DNA of 64,000 bases from Planctomycetota bacterium (GCA_016716265.1 JADJWQ010000006.1:744001-808000), one strand, 5' to 3'. Shown: positions 7,411 through 16,809, numbered from the stretch's first letter. The notes: generated by a model not told the origin, from the sequence alone. Made by a program: numbers and translations.

Positions 7411-8355
7411 TCAGGTCAACAGGACCAGCACCGCCAGGAAGGCGGGGAACGAGAACAACAGGGAATCGATCAGGTCGAGGACCCCTCCGTGCGCGGGCAG
7501 GAGCGCCGAGGAGTCCTTCACACCGCAGCGCCGCTTCAGCAGCGACTCGATCAGGTCACCGCTCTGCGTCGTCGCATTCAGCATGATCCCGACGCCGATC
7601 GCGCCGGTCAATCCGAGCGGCACCTCGGGGTCGATCAGCAGCGGGTCGAGCAGCACGGCCGCGGCGATGCTCGCGACGAGGCTGCCGGCCGCGCCCTCGA
7701 TCGTCTTGCCGCTGCTGATGTGCGGGATCAGCTTGTGCCTGCCGATCGCGACGCCGACCAGGTAGGCACCGATGTCACCGACCTTGCAGACGACGACGAC
7801 GTAGAGCACCGACGGCAGGTGGCGGATCGCCATGCCCTGCGCGAGGTACATCGGCCACGCGATGGTCAGGAAGCCGAGCAGCGTGCCGCCCTGCCGCTCG
7901 AGGCCCTCGTCCATCGAGCCGCGCGCGAGCGACTCGAGCGCGATCGGGAACACCAGCGCGAGCGTCGCGATCACCAGCGGGTACAGCTCGCGGTCGACCT
8001 GCCGCCAGCCGAAGAAGAACGGCAGCACCAGCAGCGCGATCGTCATCAGCGGCAGCAGCCGCGGCGCGACCGCGTGCCCCGCCTTGCGCATCATGACGAC
8101 GTACTCGTGCACGCCGGCGACGCCGAGCAGGCCGAGCACGCCGGCGGTCAGCATGCCGCCCGCACCCGCGCGGCGGAGCACGGTCGAGTCGAGCCAGTAG
8201 ATGACCGCGACCAGCGCGATCAGCAGCGGCCCGAACACGAACCGCGTGCGCAGCTCGCGGCGGCCGAGACGCCGCGTCGCCGCGATGTCGGACGGCAGCT
8301 CGGGGTCGGCCCCCGCGGGTGCGCCGGCCGCGGCACCCGGACCCTCGCCGCTCAC
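7411..8355 (-). CDS. cdsA: Phosphatidate cytidylyltransferase (CDP-diglyceride synthase)
   Basis: Makes CDP-diacylglycerol from phosphatidic acid and CTP (EC 2.7.7.41) in the inner membrane. The 314-aa protein has a hydrophilic N-terminus of about 35 residues, several membrane helices and the C-terminal CDS signature SLLKRRCGVKDSSALLPAHGG followed by VLDLID. The signature normally ends D-R-[hydrophobic]-D; here the Arg is Leu. The GTG start at 8355 overlaps the uppS stop by 4 bp (GTGA), so the two are probably translationally coupled. The order uppS-cdsA is typical of bacteria. Confidence 0.93.
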   Translation of the reverse strand: MSGEGPGAAAGAPAGADPELPSDIAATRRLGRRELRTRFVFGPLLIALVAVIYWLDSTVLRRAGAGGMLTAGVLGLLGVAGVHEYVVMMRKAGHAVAPRLLPLMTIALLVLPFFFGWRQVDRELYPLVIATLALVFPIALESLARGSMDEGLERQGGTLLGFLTIAWPMYLAQGMAIRHLPSVLYVVVVCKVGDIGAYLVGVAIGRHKLIPHISSGKTIEGAAGSLVASIAAAVLLDPLLIDPEVPLGLTGAIGVGIMLNATTQSGDLIESLLKRRCGVKDSSALLPAHGGVLDLIDSLLFSFPAFLAVLVLLT

Positions 8356-9089
8356 GGCACCACCGTGCCGAACTTGCGCACGCGGCGGCCGAAGGTGCGG
8401 AAGGCCTCGTGCAGGTGCTCGATCTGGAAGTCCGGCCAGCACACGTCGCAGACGTGGATCTCGGCGTAGCTGATCTGCCACAGCAGGAAGTTGCTCACGC
8501 GCAGCTCGCCCGCGGTGCGGATCAGCAGGTCCGGGTCCGGCAGCTCCGGGTGGTAGAGGTGGCGCGCGACGGTCGCGACGTCGATGTCCTCCGGCGCGAG
8601 CTCGCCGGCGAGCACCGCTTCGGCGATCCGCCGCGCGGCGTCGGCGAGCTCCTGGCGACCGCCGTACGAAATCGCGAGCGCGAGCCGCGTGCCGGTGTTC
8701 GCGGCGGTCATCGCGATCGACTCGTCGAGGCGCTCGAGCACGCGCGTCGACAGTCGGTCGCGGCGCCCCGAGTGCAGCAGGCGCACGTTGTTGTCCATCA
8801 GCGTCGGCCGCTCGTCGACGAGGAAGCGCTCGAGCAGCCGCATCAGCAGCTTGATCTCGCGCGCGGGCCGACTCCAGTTCTCCTCGGAGAACGCGTAGAG
8901 CGTCAGCGCTTCGACGCCGAGCCGCGCGCACTCCTCGACCGTGCGCCGCACGGCGTCGATGCCGCGCTCGTGGCCACGGATCCGCTCGAGGCCCCGCGAC
9001 CGCGCCCAGCGGCCGTTGCCGTCCATGATGACGGCCACCGAGCGGGGCACCGGAAGATCCGCGTTCGGTGTCTCGCGCATCCGTGACAT
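8352..9089 (-). CDS. uppS: Undecaprenyl diphosphate synthase (isoprenyl transferase)
   Basis: Condenses farnesyl diphosphate with isopentenyl diphosphate to give the C55 lipid carrier for cell-wall and polysaccharide precursors (EC 2.5.1.31). The 245-aa protein shows the cis-prenyltransferase motifs MDGNGRWA with catalytic Asp23, GHERGIDAVRR, YAFSEENWSRP, and the C-terminal DLLIRTAGELRVSNFLLWQ. The usual SGE is GEL here (RTSGE > RTAGE). ATG 9089 is chosen from the usual short leader; ATG 9080 is also possible, and the frame is open upstream to 9152. First gene of the probable uppS-cdsA-phoH-ybeY transcript. Confidence 0.95.
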   Translation of the reverse strand: MSRMRETPNADLPVPRSVAVIMDGNGRWARSRGLERIRGHERGIDAVRRTVEECARLGVEALTLYAFSEENWSRPAREIKLLMRLLERFLVDERPTLMDNNVRLLHSGRRDRLSTRVLERLDESIAMTAANTGTRLALAISYGGRQELADAARRIAEAVLAGELAPEDIDVATVARHLYHPELPDPDLLIRTAGELRVSNFLLWQISYAEIHVCDVCWPDFQIEHLHEAFRTFGRRVRKFGTVVP

Positions 9090-9135
9090 ATCGGTCAACG
9101 CGCCGCGGCGGCTCGACTGCGCGCGCGGGGACACG

Positions 9136-9180
9136 GCCTTCCAGCTCGACACCGTCCAGCTCGACGCCTTCCAGCTCGAC
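9136..9180. repeat. Three 15-bp tandem units upstream of uppS
   Basis: Units GCCTTCCAGCTCGAC, ACCGTCCAGCTCGAC and GCCTTCCAGCTCGAC follow each other without gaps; the outer two are identical. The array fills most of the 103 bases between the purA stop and the uppS start. Confidence 0.8.
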
Positions 9181-9192
9181 CCACCGCTCGGC

Positions 9193-10467
9193 TCATCGCC
9201 GGATCACCTGCTCGCGACCGGGACCGACCGACACCGTGCCGATCGGCGCACCGATCAGATGCTCGACGCGCTCGACGTAGGCGCGCGCGGCGGCTGGCAG
9301 ATCTTCGTAGCGGCGGACGTCGCTCAGGTCGACGTCGAAGCCGGGCAGCGACTCGGTCAGCGGCCGCGCGCCGTCGATGTCGAACGGCGCGAAGCGCTCG
9401 ACGCGCCGGCCATCCGCCAGCTGGTAGCCGGTGACCAGGTGCAGGGGGTCGATGCCGCGCAGCACGTCGAGCATCGTCAGCACGACCTCGGTCGTGCCCG
9501 AGACCTGGACCGAGTAGCGCACGGCGACCGCGTCGAACCAACCGACGCGGCGCGGCCGGCCGGTCGTCGAGCCGTACTCGTGACCGGCCTCGCGGATCCG
9601 GTGCGCGAGCTCGCCGTCGAGCTCGCTCGGGAACGGCCCCGAGCCGACGCGGGTCGCGTAGGCCTTGACGACGCCGACGACGCGCTGGACGGCCTGCGGC
9701 GGCAGGCCGGTCCCCGGCGCGACGCCGCCCGTCGACGCGCTCGACGAGGTCACGTAGGGATAGGTGCCGTGGTCGACGTCGAGCAGCACGCCCTGCGCGC
9801 CCTCGGCGAGGATGCGCCGGCCGGCGCGCTGCGCCTCGCGCAGCACGTGGCCGGTGTCGGCGATCGCGGGTCGCAGCTCGGCGCCGAGCGCCAGCAGGTC
9901 GTCGCCGAGCCGGCGCACGTCGACCTCCGGCTCGTCGAACGCGCGCAGCAGCGCGTTCTTCTCGGCCGCGATGCGGGCGACGCCGGCGCGCAGCCGCGCG
10001 GGGCGCACCAGGTCGCCGACGCGGAGTCCGGTGCGCGCGGCGCGGTCCGCGTAGGCGGGGCCGATGCCGCGCCCGGTCGTCCCGATCCGCTCACTGCCGC
10101 GGAGCCGTTCGGCCAACTCGTCGAGCGCGCGGTGCATCGGCAGGATCACGTGGGCGGACTCCGACACCAGCAGCCGCTCACCGAGCGGCACGCTGCAGCC
10201 GCGCCGCGCCAGCCCCTCCAGCTCGCTGCGCAGGTGGAACGGGTCGACCACCACGCCGTTGCCGATCACGTTGATCACGCCCGGGCGCAGCGCAGCGGAC
10301 GGCACCAGGTGCAGGACGAGCTTGCGGCCCTCGTGCACGAGGGTGTGGCCCGCATTGTGGCCACCGCCGTAACGCACGACGTAGTCGGCGTTTTCGGCCA
10401 GCAGATCGATGATCTTGCCCTTCCCCTCGTCACCCCAGAGGAGGCCGATCACACAGGTCGTGGGCAT
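9193..10467 (-). CDS. purA: Adenylosuccinate synthetase
   Basis: Forms adenylosuccinate from IMP, aspartate and GTP, the first committed step to AMP (EC 6.3.4.4). The 424-aa protein begins with the P-loop GLLWGDEGKGK (Asp13 catalytic), where the usual Gln-Trp is Leu-Trp. GGGHNAGHT, NRGIGP-like TTGRGIGPAYADR, EGAQGVLLDVDHGTYPYVTSS, and the VTTGRPRR-like TTGRPRRVGWFD follow. ATG 10467 gives the standard N-terminus; the open frame upstream has no family resemblance. The gene diverges from the hypothetical gene at 10586, with a 118-bp promoter region between them. Confidence 0.96.
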   Translation of the reverse strand: MPTTCVIGLLWGDEGKGKIIDLLAENADYVVRYGGGHNAGHTLVHEGRKLVLHLVPSAALRPGVINVIGNGVVVDPFHLRSELEGLARRGCSVPLGERLLVSESAHVILPMHRALDELAERLRGSERIGTTGRGIGPAYADRAARTGLRVGDLVRPARLRAGVARIAAEKNALLRAFDEPEVDVRRLGDDLLALGAELRPAIADTGHVLREAQRAGRRILAEGAQGVLLDVDHGTYPYVTSSSASTGGVAPGTGLPPQAVQRVVGVVKAYATRVGSGPFPSELDGELAHRIREAGHEYGSTTGRPRRVGWFDAVAVRYSVQVSGTTEVVLTMLDVLRGIDPLHLVTGYQLADGRRVERFAPFDIDGARPLTESLPGFDVDLSDVRRYEDLPAAARAYVERVEHLIGAPIGTVSVGPGREQVIRR

Positions 10468-10585
10468 GCTCTGCGCCGACGCTCGGAAAAGCGGCGACGA
10501 TAGCGCGGGGCCCGAGGACGCGCATGTCCGACCGCGGAATCCTGGCCGCGGTGCGATACGTTGCGACGCAAGCTGGAGCCAGACG

Positions 10586-11752
10586 ATGACCCGCCCCGAT
10601 CCTCTCGACCCCACCGCGGATACGCGCGCGCTCGCGCTGGCCGCTGCCGCGGACTTCAGCGCCCGGCAGCTGCCCGGTCTCGTGCGCCGACTGCTCGCCT
10701 GGAAGCGGCTGCCGCACTCGCGCGCGGCCGAGCTCGCGAGCGAGCTGGGCCAGGAGGTCTGCGTCGACGCGCTCGAGCACGCCGGCGAGGTCAGCGCACT
10801 GAGCGACGAGCAGCTCGCGGTCCGCTTCATGCGGGTCGCGCAGCGCGCTGCCTACCGGCTGGCGCTGCGGCCGACCCGCCACGAGGAGCCGAGCGCGGTG
10901 CCCCTCGACGAGCGACCGGCTCCGGAGTGCGGGCCCGACGCCGGCCCGACCGCGGGGCCGTTCGCGCCCCACGAGTCACAGCGCGCGCTGCTCGAGTCGA
11001 TCGCCGCGCGCGGCGTGCGCCTCTGCAACGGCCGGCTCAGCACCACGCGCACCGCCCGCCTGCTCGGCGTCGACCCCCGGCGCGTGCGCGGCGCCTGGCT
11101 CGACACCGCCGAGCGGCTCGGCTACGGCGACGAGCACCAGCACTTCTGGGTGCGGCGCCTCGCCGAGGCACTGACGGCGATGGCGGCCGCCCGGCTGGTC
11201 GCGAGCGGGCGGCTGCGCGTGTGGGATGCGCCGCTGCGGCGGCGCCCCGACCCCGACGCCGAATCGCGCCGCCTCGGCCGGATCCGCAGCGCCCTCGAGG
11301 TGCGCCCGCAGGTCGGCACGGTGCGCAGCGTCCTCGCGCGCGTCGCGCCGCTGTCGCGCCGCGCGCGACCGACGCTGACGCCCGACGAGCTGCTCGACCT
11401 GGCGGCGGCGCTGCGGCCCGGAGACGCCGCGACGGCGCTGTGGCGCTTCGAGGCGGCGGTCGCCGCCGGCGCGACCGCGCGCGCCGAGCGGGCGCTGCGG
11501 GATGCCGAGGCGGCCGGCGCCGAGCCGGTGCGGCTGCTGCTCGCGCGCGCGCGCCTGTGCGAGCTGCGCGGCGAGCCGGAGGTGGCGGCGCGCCTGCTGA
11601 CCGACACGGATCCCCGCACCGCCCGCGACCCGCGCGTCCTCGCGTCGCGCGACGCGCTCCTCGCGCGGCCACACACCGCCGCACGGGCGCGGCGTCACGC
11701 GGCGAGCGCCCGGCGACTGCGCAGCGCGCCCCGGCGCGCCGCGCGCGGCTGA
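10586..11752 (+). CDS. Hypothetical protein with degenerate sigma-region-2-like N-terminus
   Basis: A 388-aa soluble protein I cannot assign. Residues about 15-95 (SARQLPGLVRRLLAWKRLP, ELGQEVCVDALEHAGEV, VRFMRVAQRAAYRLAL) have the rhythm of ECF sigma region 2. Residues 130-165 (NGRLSTTRTARLLGVDPRRVRGAWLD) look like a helix-turn-helix. The C-terminal half is Ala/Arg-rich helical repeats similar to TPRs and ends in a very basic tail. A DNA- or RNA-binding regulator is a fair guess, not more. The start has CTGGAG eight bases upstream. It diverges from purA and converges on the lipoprotein gene at 11761. Confidence 0.7.
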   Translation: MTRPDPLDPTADTRALALAAAADFSARQLPGLVRRLLAWKRLPHSRAAELASELGQEVCVDALEHAGEVSALSDEQLAVRFMRVAQRAAYRLALRPTRHEEPSAVPLDERPAPECGPDAGPTAGPFAPHESQRALLESIAARGVRLCNGRLSTTRTARLLGVDPRRVRGAWLDTAERLGYGDEHQHFWVRRLAEALTAMAAARLVASGRLRVWDAPLRRRPDPDAESRRLGRIRSALEVRPQVGTVRSVLARVAPLSRRARPTLTPDELLDLAAALRPGDAATALWRFEAAVAAGATARAERALRDAEAAGAEPVRLLLARARLCELRGEPEVAARLLTDTDPRTARDPRVLASRDALLARPHTAARARRHAASARRLRSAPRRAARG

Positions 11753-11760
11753 GCCGCGCG

Positions 11761-12192
11761 TCACCCGGCCGGCCGCGCCGCACCGGCGAGCGCGGCGCGC
11801 ACCAGCTCGGCCGCCTCGCGCTCGGCGCGCGGATCGCCGCGCGGCGTCGTCCACTCGGGCTCGCCCCACAGGTCGATCCGCAGGTAGCTGATCTCGACGA
11901 CCAGCGCGATGGTGCCAGGCGGCTCGACGAACGCGAACAGCCGGCGCTTCGCCGGCCAGCCCGCGTCGGTGCAGCGCTCCCAGCCCGACGCCATGCGCAG
12001 CGCGCCGGGCTCCGGCGCCAGCGACGGGAAGCGCACGCGCAACGCCTCGGCGGCGCGCTCGAGCCCAGGCGCGCCGACCGGCGCGGCGAGCTCGACACGC
12101 AGCGGCTGGTACGGCGCGACCCCGCAGCCGGCGAGGGCGAGCAGCGCGAGCGCGCGGAGCGCGCCGCGCGCGAGGCGACGACCTGCGCTCAC
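11761..12192 (-). CDS. Predicted lipoprotein, unknown function
   Basis: A 143-aa protein with an Arg-containing N-terminus, the hydrophobic run LRALALLALAG and a lipobox cysteine (LAGC, about residue 23), so probably anchored by lipid. The body (FAFVEPPGTIALVVEISYLRIDLWGEPEW) resembles short beta-rich planctomycete lipoproteins, and no known domain is evident. The GTG start at 12192 overlaps the stop of the hydantoinase-type gene by 4 bp (GTGA), indicating translational coupling. Confidence 0.7.
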   Translation of the reverse strand: MSAGRRLARGALRALALLALAGCGVAPYQPLRVELAAPVGAPGLERAAEALRVRFPSLAPEPGALRMASGWERCTDAGWPAKRRLFAFVEPPGTIALVVEISYLRIDLWGEPEWTTPRGDPRAEREAAELVRAALAGAARPAG

Positions 12193-13769
12193 GGCGCGCC
12201 GAAGCCTCCGCCGCCCGGCGTCTCGATCGTCACCCGCGCGCCGGCCGGCAGGTCGACGCTGCCCTTCGACGCGAGCACGCGCGGCGCGCGCCCCGGCAGT
12301 GCGACGCGCGCGCGCAGCGCGCGGCCAGCCGCCCCGCCGGCGACGCCGGGCGGCCGGCTCGCGCAGCGCTCGGCGAACAGCGACACGGTCGCCGGGGCGA
12401 GCAGCTCGATCTCCTTGCGCAGGCCGTCGCCGCCACGGTGCCGGCCCCGCCCGCCCGAGCCGCGCCGGACGGTCAATGCGCGGATCCGCAGCGGCGTGCG
12501 CAGCTCGGTCTCCTCGATCGGCGTGTTGCGCGTGTTCGTCATGTGGGTCTGGATCGCCGACTGGCCAGCGCCCGTCGGGCCGGCGCCGGCTCCACCGGGC
12601 AACGTCTCGTAGATCGAGAAGCCGTCGCCGCCGACCGTCAGGTTGCTCATCGTGCCGGCCGACGCCGCCGGCAGCTCGCCCGGCAATGCCTGGGCGAGCG
12701 CCTGGAACGCGACGTCGACGAGCCGCTGGCTCGTCTCGACGTTGCCGCCGGCGACCGGTGCCGGGCGCCGCGGATCGAGCAGCGAGCCGGGCTCGGTCGT
12801 GACGCGCACGACCCGGAACAGCCCCTCGTTGGTCGGCAATCGCTCGGGGCACAGACATCGCAATGCATAGACGCACGCCGCAAGGACGACGCCGGGATTG
12901 GCATTGATGCCGCCGCGAGCCTGCGGCGCGGTGCCGCGCCAATCGAAGTGCAGCGCGCCACGCTCGACGGTGAGCTTCAGCCGGATCGGCACCTCGCCCG
13001 GCGTGCCGGCGCCGTCGTCGTCGAGCGCGTCGGCGGCGTGCCACGGCCCCGGCGGCAGGCGCCGGAGCTCGGCGCGCGCGAGGCGCTCGGAGTAGTCCAT
13101 CAGGAACCCGGCGTAGCGCTCGAGCTCGCCGCGACCGAGGTCGGCGGCCATTGCGCGCAGCCGCGCCTCCGCGCGCTCGAGCGCGGCGCCCTGGGCGCGC
13201 AGGTCGATCAGCCGCTCCGCGGGGCTGCGGACGTTCGCGCCGATCAGGTCGAACACGGCCTGCACCGGTCGCCCGGCCGCGACCAGCTTGACCGGCGGCA
13301 GCACGAGCCCCTCGCCGTGCAGGTCGCGCGCGACGCCCATCGAGCCGGCGACGGCACCACCGACGTCGGCGTGGTGCGCGCGGTCGACCAGGAACCAGTC
13401 GGGGTTGCGCGCGCGCCCGGTCGCGAACACCGGCCGCACCAGCGTGATGTCGGGCAGGTGCGTGCCACCGCGGTACGGGTCGTTGACCACCGCGACGTCG
13501 CCGGGCTCGAGATCGAGCGCCGCGCGCACCGCGCGCACCGACACTCCGGCGCTGCCGAGGTGCACGGGGATGTGCGCGGCCTGCGCGACCAGCCGCCCCT
13601 GCGCGTCGAACAGTGCGACCGAGAAGTCGCGCCGCTCGCGGATATTCGGGCTGATCGCCGAGCGCTGTAGCAGCGCACCCGCCTCCTCACAGATCGCGGC
13701 GAGGAGCTGGTGCACGACCTCGAGACGCACGGGGTCGGGGCGCGCGCGCGGTCCACGGGAGCTGACCAT
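12189..13769 (-). CDS. Hydantoinase B / 5-oxoprolinase-type subunit
   Basis: A 526-aa HyuB-family protein. Typical stretches are SPNIRERRDFSVALFDAQGRLV near residues 40-62, PVHLGSAGVSVRA, VVNDPYRGGTHLPDIT, RAHHADVGGAVAGSMG, the GGINANPGVVLAA turn, VAGGNVETSQRLVD and the C-terminal ETPGGGGFGAP. Family members hydrolyse hydantoins, 5-oxoproline or act in acetone/acetophenone carboxylation together with a HyuA subunit. No hyuA gene is in the window and the only coupled gene is the small lipoprotein downstream, so the substrate is unknown. Confidence 0.9.
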   Translation of the reverse strand: MVSSRGPRARPDPVRLEVVHQLLAAICEEAGALLQRSAISPNIRERRDFSVALFDAQGRLVAQAAHIPVHLGSAGVSVRAVRAALDLEPGDVAVVNDPYRGGTHLPDITLVRPVFATGRARNPDWFLVDRAHHADVGGAVAGSMGVARDLHGEGLVLPPVKLVAAGRPVQAVFDLIGANVRSPAERLIDLRAQGAALERAEARLRAMAADLGRGELERYAGFLMDYSERLARAELRRLPPGPWHAADALDDDGAGTPGEVPIRLKLTVERGALHFDWRGTAPQARGGINANPGVVLAACVYALRCLCPERLPTNEGLFRVVRVTTEPGSLLDPRRPAPVAGGNVETSQRLVDVAFQALAQALPGELPAASAGTMSNLTVGGDGFSIYETLPGGAGAGPTGAGQSAIQTHMTNTRNTPIEETELRTPLRIRALTVRRGSGGRGRHRGGDGLRKEIELLAPATVSLFAERCASRPPGVAGGAAGRALRARVALPGRAPRVLASKGSVDLPAGARVTIETPGGGGFGAP

Positions 13770-14057
13770 CGCCGCGGATCATCGCCGCGCGACGCGGAAA
13801 TCCGTGCTCCGATCCGCAGCGGGCTTTGCCTCACCACCGATGGCCGATCCGCACGCACGAGCGCAGGCGACTCCGCTGCCCGACGACGACGAGCCGGCAG
13901 GCCCCGAGCGGGAGCCGGCGCCGCCTCCCGCCGACGCCCCCCCACCGCCGGGCCCGTCGACCCCGTTCCGCACGATCACCGATCCGCCGCGGGTCGCGCG
14001 ACCCGGCTGGCGGAACGCAGTGGGCCGCGCGACGCCGGCGCGCGACACTGCGCCGTC

Positions 14058-15179
14058 ATGCGTGCTCTGCTCGGCATCGCCGTCCTGATCCTGGTCGCGG
14101 TCGGCGCCCTGCTCGCGCTGCGCGACGACGCGGCGGCCCCGGGCCCGGCGCCGGCCCCGACCGAAGACAGCGCCCCCGGCGCCGCGCCGCCGGTCACCGG
14201 CCCGGCGCGCCGCGCCGCAGCGGAGCCGATCCCCGCACCGGAGGCGGTGCCCGCCGCGCCGCCGGCGGCGACGCCGCCGCAGCCCGCGCAGGCGGCCGCG
14301 GGCGCGGGCGCGCCAGCGGTGACCGTCGCACTGCGCGTGGTGTCGGCGCGCGACCGCACGCCGCTCGCCGGCTTCGTCGTCGCCCCGCTCGATCCGATCC
14401 CGGCGCTGCCGATCGAGCGCGCGGTCGGCGACCATCGCGTCGAGCTGGCGATCGATCCGGGCCGGCCGGGCCGCGTGCGGATCGAGGCGGCGGAGTTCCT
14501 GCCGTCGGCGCCGGTCGACCTCGCCGCCGCGGCGGCCGCCGGTCAGGCGGAGGTCGTCGTCGAGCTGGTGCCCGCACTGCGCGGCACCGGCGTGCTGCTG
14601 CTGGTGCGCGACGACCGCCTCGAGCCGGTCGGCCGGTTGCGCGTCGTCGCGTTCCGGCGCCCGCTCGGTAGCCCGGACAGCGCCGAGGAGCAGGCCTGGA
14701 GCCGCTTCGCCGAGCGCGAGGACGGCGCCTACGAGCTGCCCGACCTCGAGCCGGCCGCGTGGCGCTTCGAGCTGACCGCGCTCGACGCTGCGGGCGAGCC
14801 CCGGCCGCTGGTCACCGCCGACGTCAGCGCCCCGTTCGACGGTGGCGGCCGCATCGAGCGCGCGGTCGACCTCGCGCCGGGTGCGCTGCTGTCGCTGGCG
14901 GTGCGCGACCCGGCGACCGGCGGCCCGCTCGGCCCGACGGTCGCGCTGCGCCTGCAGACCCACGACGCTGCGATCGTCCCGACCCGCTTCGTGCACCGGA
15001 GCGCCGACGGCGTGACGACCGCCGTCGACACGCTGCCGGTCGCCGACCGCTGTGCGCTCGACCGCGCGCTGCCGCCCGGCGACTACGTGCTGCTGACGCT
15101 CGCGGACGGCGCCGGCGAGCCCTGGCGCACGCCGTTCCGCGCGACGGCCGGCGCGCGCATCGACCTCAGCGTGCCGTGA
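14058..15179 (+). CDS. Membrane-anchored protein with Ig-like/carboxypeptidase-regulatory-like folds
   Basis: A 373-aa protein with one N-terminal membrane helix (LLGIAVLILVAVGALLAL), a Pro/Ala-rich linker to about residue 90, then beta-strand modules. The modules have the look of carboxypeptidase regulatory-like repeats (ALRVVSARDRTPLAGFVV, VRIEAAEFLPSAPVDL, LLVRDDRLEPVGRLRVVAF). This module type is common in surface proteins of planctomycetes and recurs in the sigma-factor fusion at 48854. No catalytic motif is seen. The gene ends 7 bp from the convergent gene at 15187. Confidence 0.75.
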   Translation: MRALLGIAVLILVAVGALLALRDDAAAPGPAPAPTEDSAPGAAPPVTGPARRAAAEPIPAPEAVPAAPPAATPPQPAQAAAGAGAPAVTVALRVVSARDRTPLAGFVVAPLDPIPALPIERAVGDHRVELAIDPGRPGRVRIEAAEFLPSAPVDLAAAAAAGQAEVVVELVPALRGTGVLLLVRDDRLEPVGRLRVVAFRRPLGSPDSAEEQAWSRFAEREDGAYELPDLEPAAWRFELTALDAAGEPRPLVTADVSAPFDGGGRIERAVDLAPGALLSLAVRDPATGGPLGPTVALRLQTHDAAIVPTRFVHRSADGVTTAVDTLPVADRCALDRALPPGDYVLLTLADGAGEPWRTPFRATAGARIDLSVP

Positions 15180-15186
15180 GCGCGCG

Positions 15187-16809
15187 TCAGCGGAACGAGC
15201 GCACCAGCTCGGCGAAGCGCTCGAGGTCGTCGTAGCGGTGCTGCCAGGTCGTGTACATCACGGCGACGGGCCCGCCGAACGGCTCCGCTGCAGCGAGCCA
15301 CTCGACGATGCGCTCCGGGTCGCGGTCGTAATAGCCGGCGATCAGCACGCGGTGGCCGCGCTCAGTGAAGAAGCGCAGGCTGTCTGTGCGCCGGTCGAAG
15401 TACCACAGCGCGACGATCACGTCCTGGTCGAGTCCCGCCCACGAGCCGGCGAGGTCGCCGCGCACCAGGTAGTAGTCGGCGTGCGCATTGTGATGCGGGT
15501 CGAACATGTCGCTCCACACGTGGACGTCGCCCTGCGGCGCGACGTCGTGCAGGATGTCGACGCAGGTGCGGGCGTTCGCGGCGAGGATCGCGCCGGCGTC
15601 GAGCCCACGCGATACGCACGCCGCATCCTGGTTCAGCACGCGCACCTCGTCGTGCGACATGAAGTAGCCGCGCGCGCCGAACGCCGCGTGCACGCGGCGC
15701 GCCTGGTCGCGGAGCAGCTCGGCGGTCGCCGGCTCCGACGGACAGATCATGACCTGCCCATCGTGCACGGTGATCGCGTGGTGCCAGCTCACCCGGAGCC
15801 GGGTGCCGTCGGGCAGCGGGGTGCGGAGCACCGGCGGCTCGTGCCAGACCTCGTAGCCGCCCGGCCACGGCACGGTGCCCATGCGCGGGTCGGCGATCGG
15901 CTCGTAGTCGTCGCCCTCGACGAGCGTGCGCTCACCGAGCCGGATGGTCAGCGGCGCGCCGTCGCGGCGGACGACGTTGAGCAACCCGACCTCCTCGATC
16001 GCCGCGTCGTCCCACCACAGGGCACCGCGCGCGCCACCCCAGACGCCGAGGTAGATCGCGACCTCGTCGTGGTCGAGCGAGTTGAACACCGCGTGGTGCA
16101 GCGTCCATTCCTGCGTCCGCTGCACGCCGAGGCTCGCGAAGTTCAATGCGCGTCCGCCGGCGAGCACGTTGACGCGCGGCTCGCCGCTGAACTCGCGGGT
16201 CCGCACGCGCACGCTGACGTGATATTGGCGATGGGGCGCGACCGCGAGCTTCTGGACGATCCGGGCATTGCCGTCGAAGTCGGCGATCCGGGCCGCGCCC
16301 GCGTCCGCGACGACCGCGTCGTCCTTCCAATCCCACGCGGCGAGATCCGCGAAATCGCCGCCGCGCAGCCGGACCGCCGGCTCGGCCCGGATGCGGGCCA
16401 CGCCGTCCTCGACGACGAACAGCGCGTCGCGCACCGGCAGCGCCTCGGCGAGGTTCGGATCGTGCCACAGCAGCGACTCGCTGTAGCCGATCGGGAACAC
16501 CGCCGGGACGATCTCGAGGCCGAGCTCACGCGCACTGTGCTTCACCCGGTCGACGTTTCGGAAGTAGCGCGCGTCCATGTCGCCGAGCTTGCCGAGCTTC
16601 GAATCCGCGAGCAGCACGTGCGTGTAGCCGGCCGCGGCCGCCCGGCGCATCAGCCGCTCGAGCGTGTCGACGTTCGCGTCGACCCACAGGTTGAACGAGC
16701 AATAGACCCAGAGCTGCGGCGGTCCGGCGATCACCGGCTGCGCGCGCGGTGCTGACGCGACCAGCGCGAGAAGGACGGCCGCGACCGGACTGCGCACGGC
16801 GTGGAGCAT
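15187..16809 (-). CDS. Secreted glycoside-hydrolase-like protein (TIM-barrel type, family uncertain)
   Basis: A 540-aa protein with a signal peptide (cleavage near PRAQ, residue 24). The N-terminal part is barrel-like (THVLLADSKLGKLGDM, LEIVPAVFPIGYSESLLW). A beta-sandwich stretch follows (RTREFSGEPRVNVLAGG...EVAIYLGVWGG), then a second barrel half with FMSHDEVRVLN, DVHVWSDMFDPHHNAH and DVIVALWYFDRR. Adjacent Asp-Glu in HDEV recalls the catalytic pair of GH20-like enzymes, but the match is too weak for a family call. It diverges from the secreted esterase at 16875 with only 65 bp between starts, so the two may be co-regulated polysaccharide or ester hydrolases. Confidence 0.75.
   Translation of the reverse strand: MLHAVRSPVAAVLLALVASAPRAQPVIAGPPQLWVYCSFNLWVDANVDTLERLMRRAAAAGYTHVLLADSKLGKLGDMDARYFRNVDRVKHSARELGLEIVPAVFPIGYSESLLWHDPNLAEALPVRDALFVVEDGVARIRAEPAVRLRGGDFADLAAWDWKDDAVVADAGAARIADFDGNARIVQKLAVAPHRQYHVSVRVRTREFSGEPRVNVLAGGRALNFASLGVQRTQEWTLHHAVFNSLDHDEVAIYLGVWGGARGALWWDDAAIEEVGLLNVVRRDGAPLTIRLGERTLVEGDDYEPIADPRMGTVPWPGGYEVWHEPPVLRTPLPDGTRLRVSWHHAITVHDGQVMICPSEPATAELLRDQARRVHAAFGARGYFMSHDEVRVLNQDAACVSRGLDAGAILAANARTCVDILHDVAPQGDVHVWSDMFDPHHNAHADYYLVRGDLAGSWAGLDQDVIVALWYFDRRTDSLRFFTERGHRVLIAGYYDRDPERIVEWLAAAEPFGGPVAVMYTTWQHRYDDLERFAELVRSFR

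Noticed and set aside
13770..14057. Pro-rich frame of about 80 codons between the HyuB-type gene and 14058
   Set aside because: Composition is that of G+C-rich intergenic DNA, no ribosome site or motif, and it runs into the next gene in another frame.
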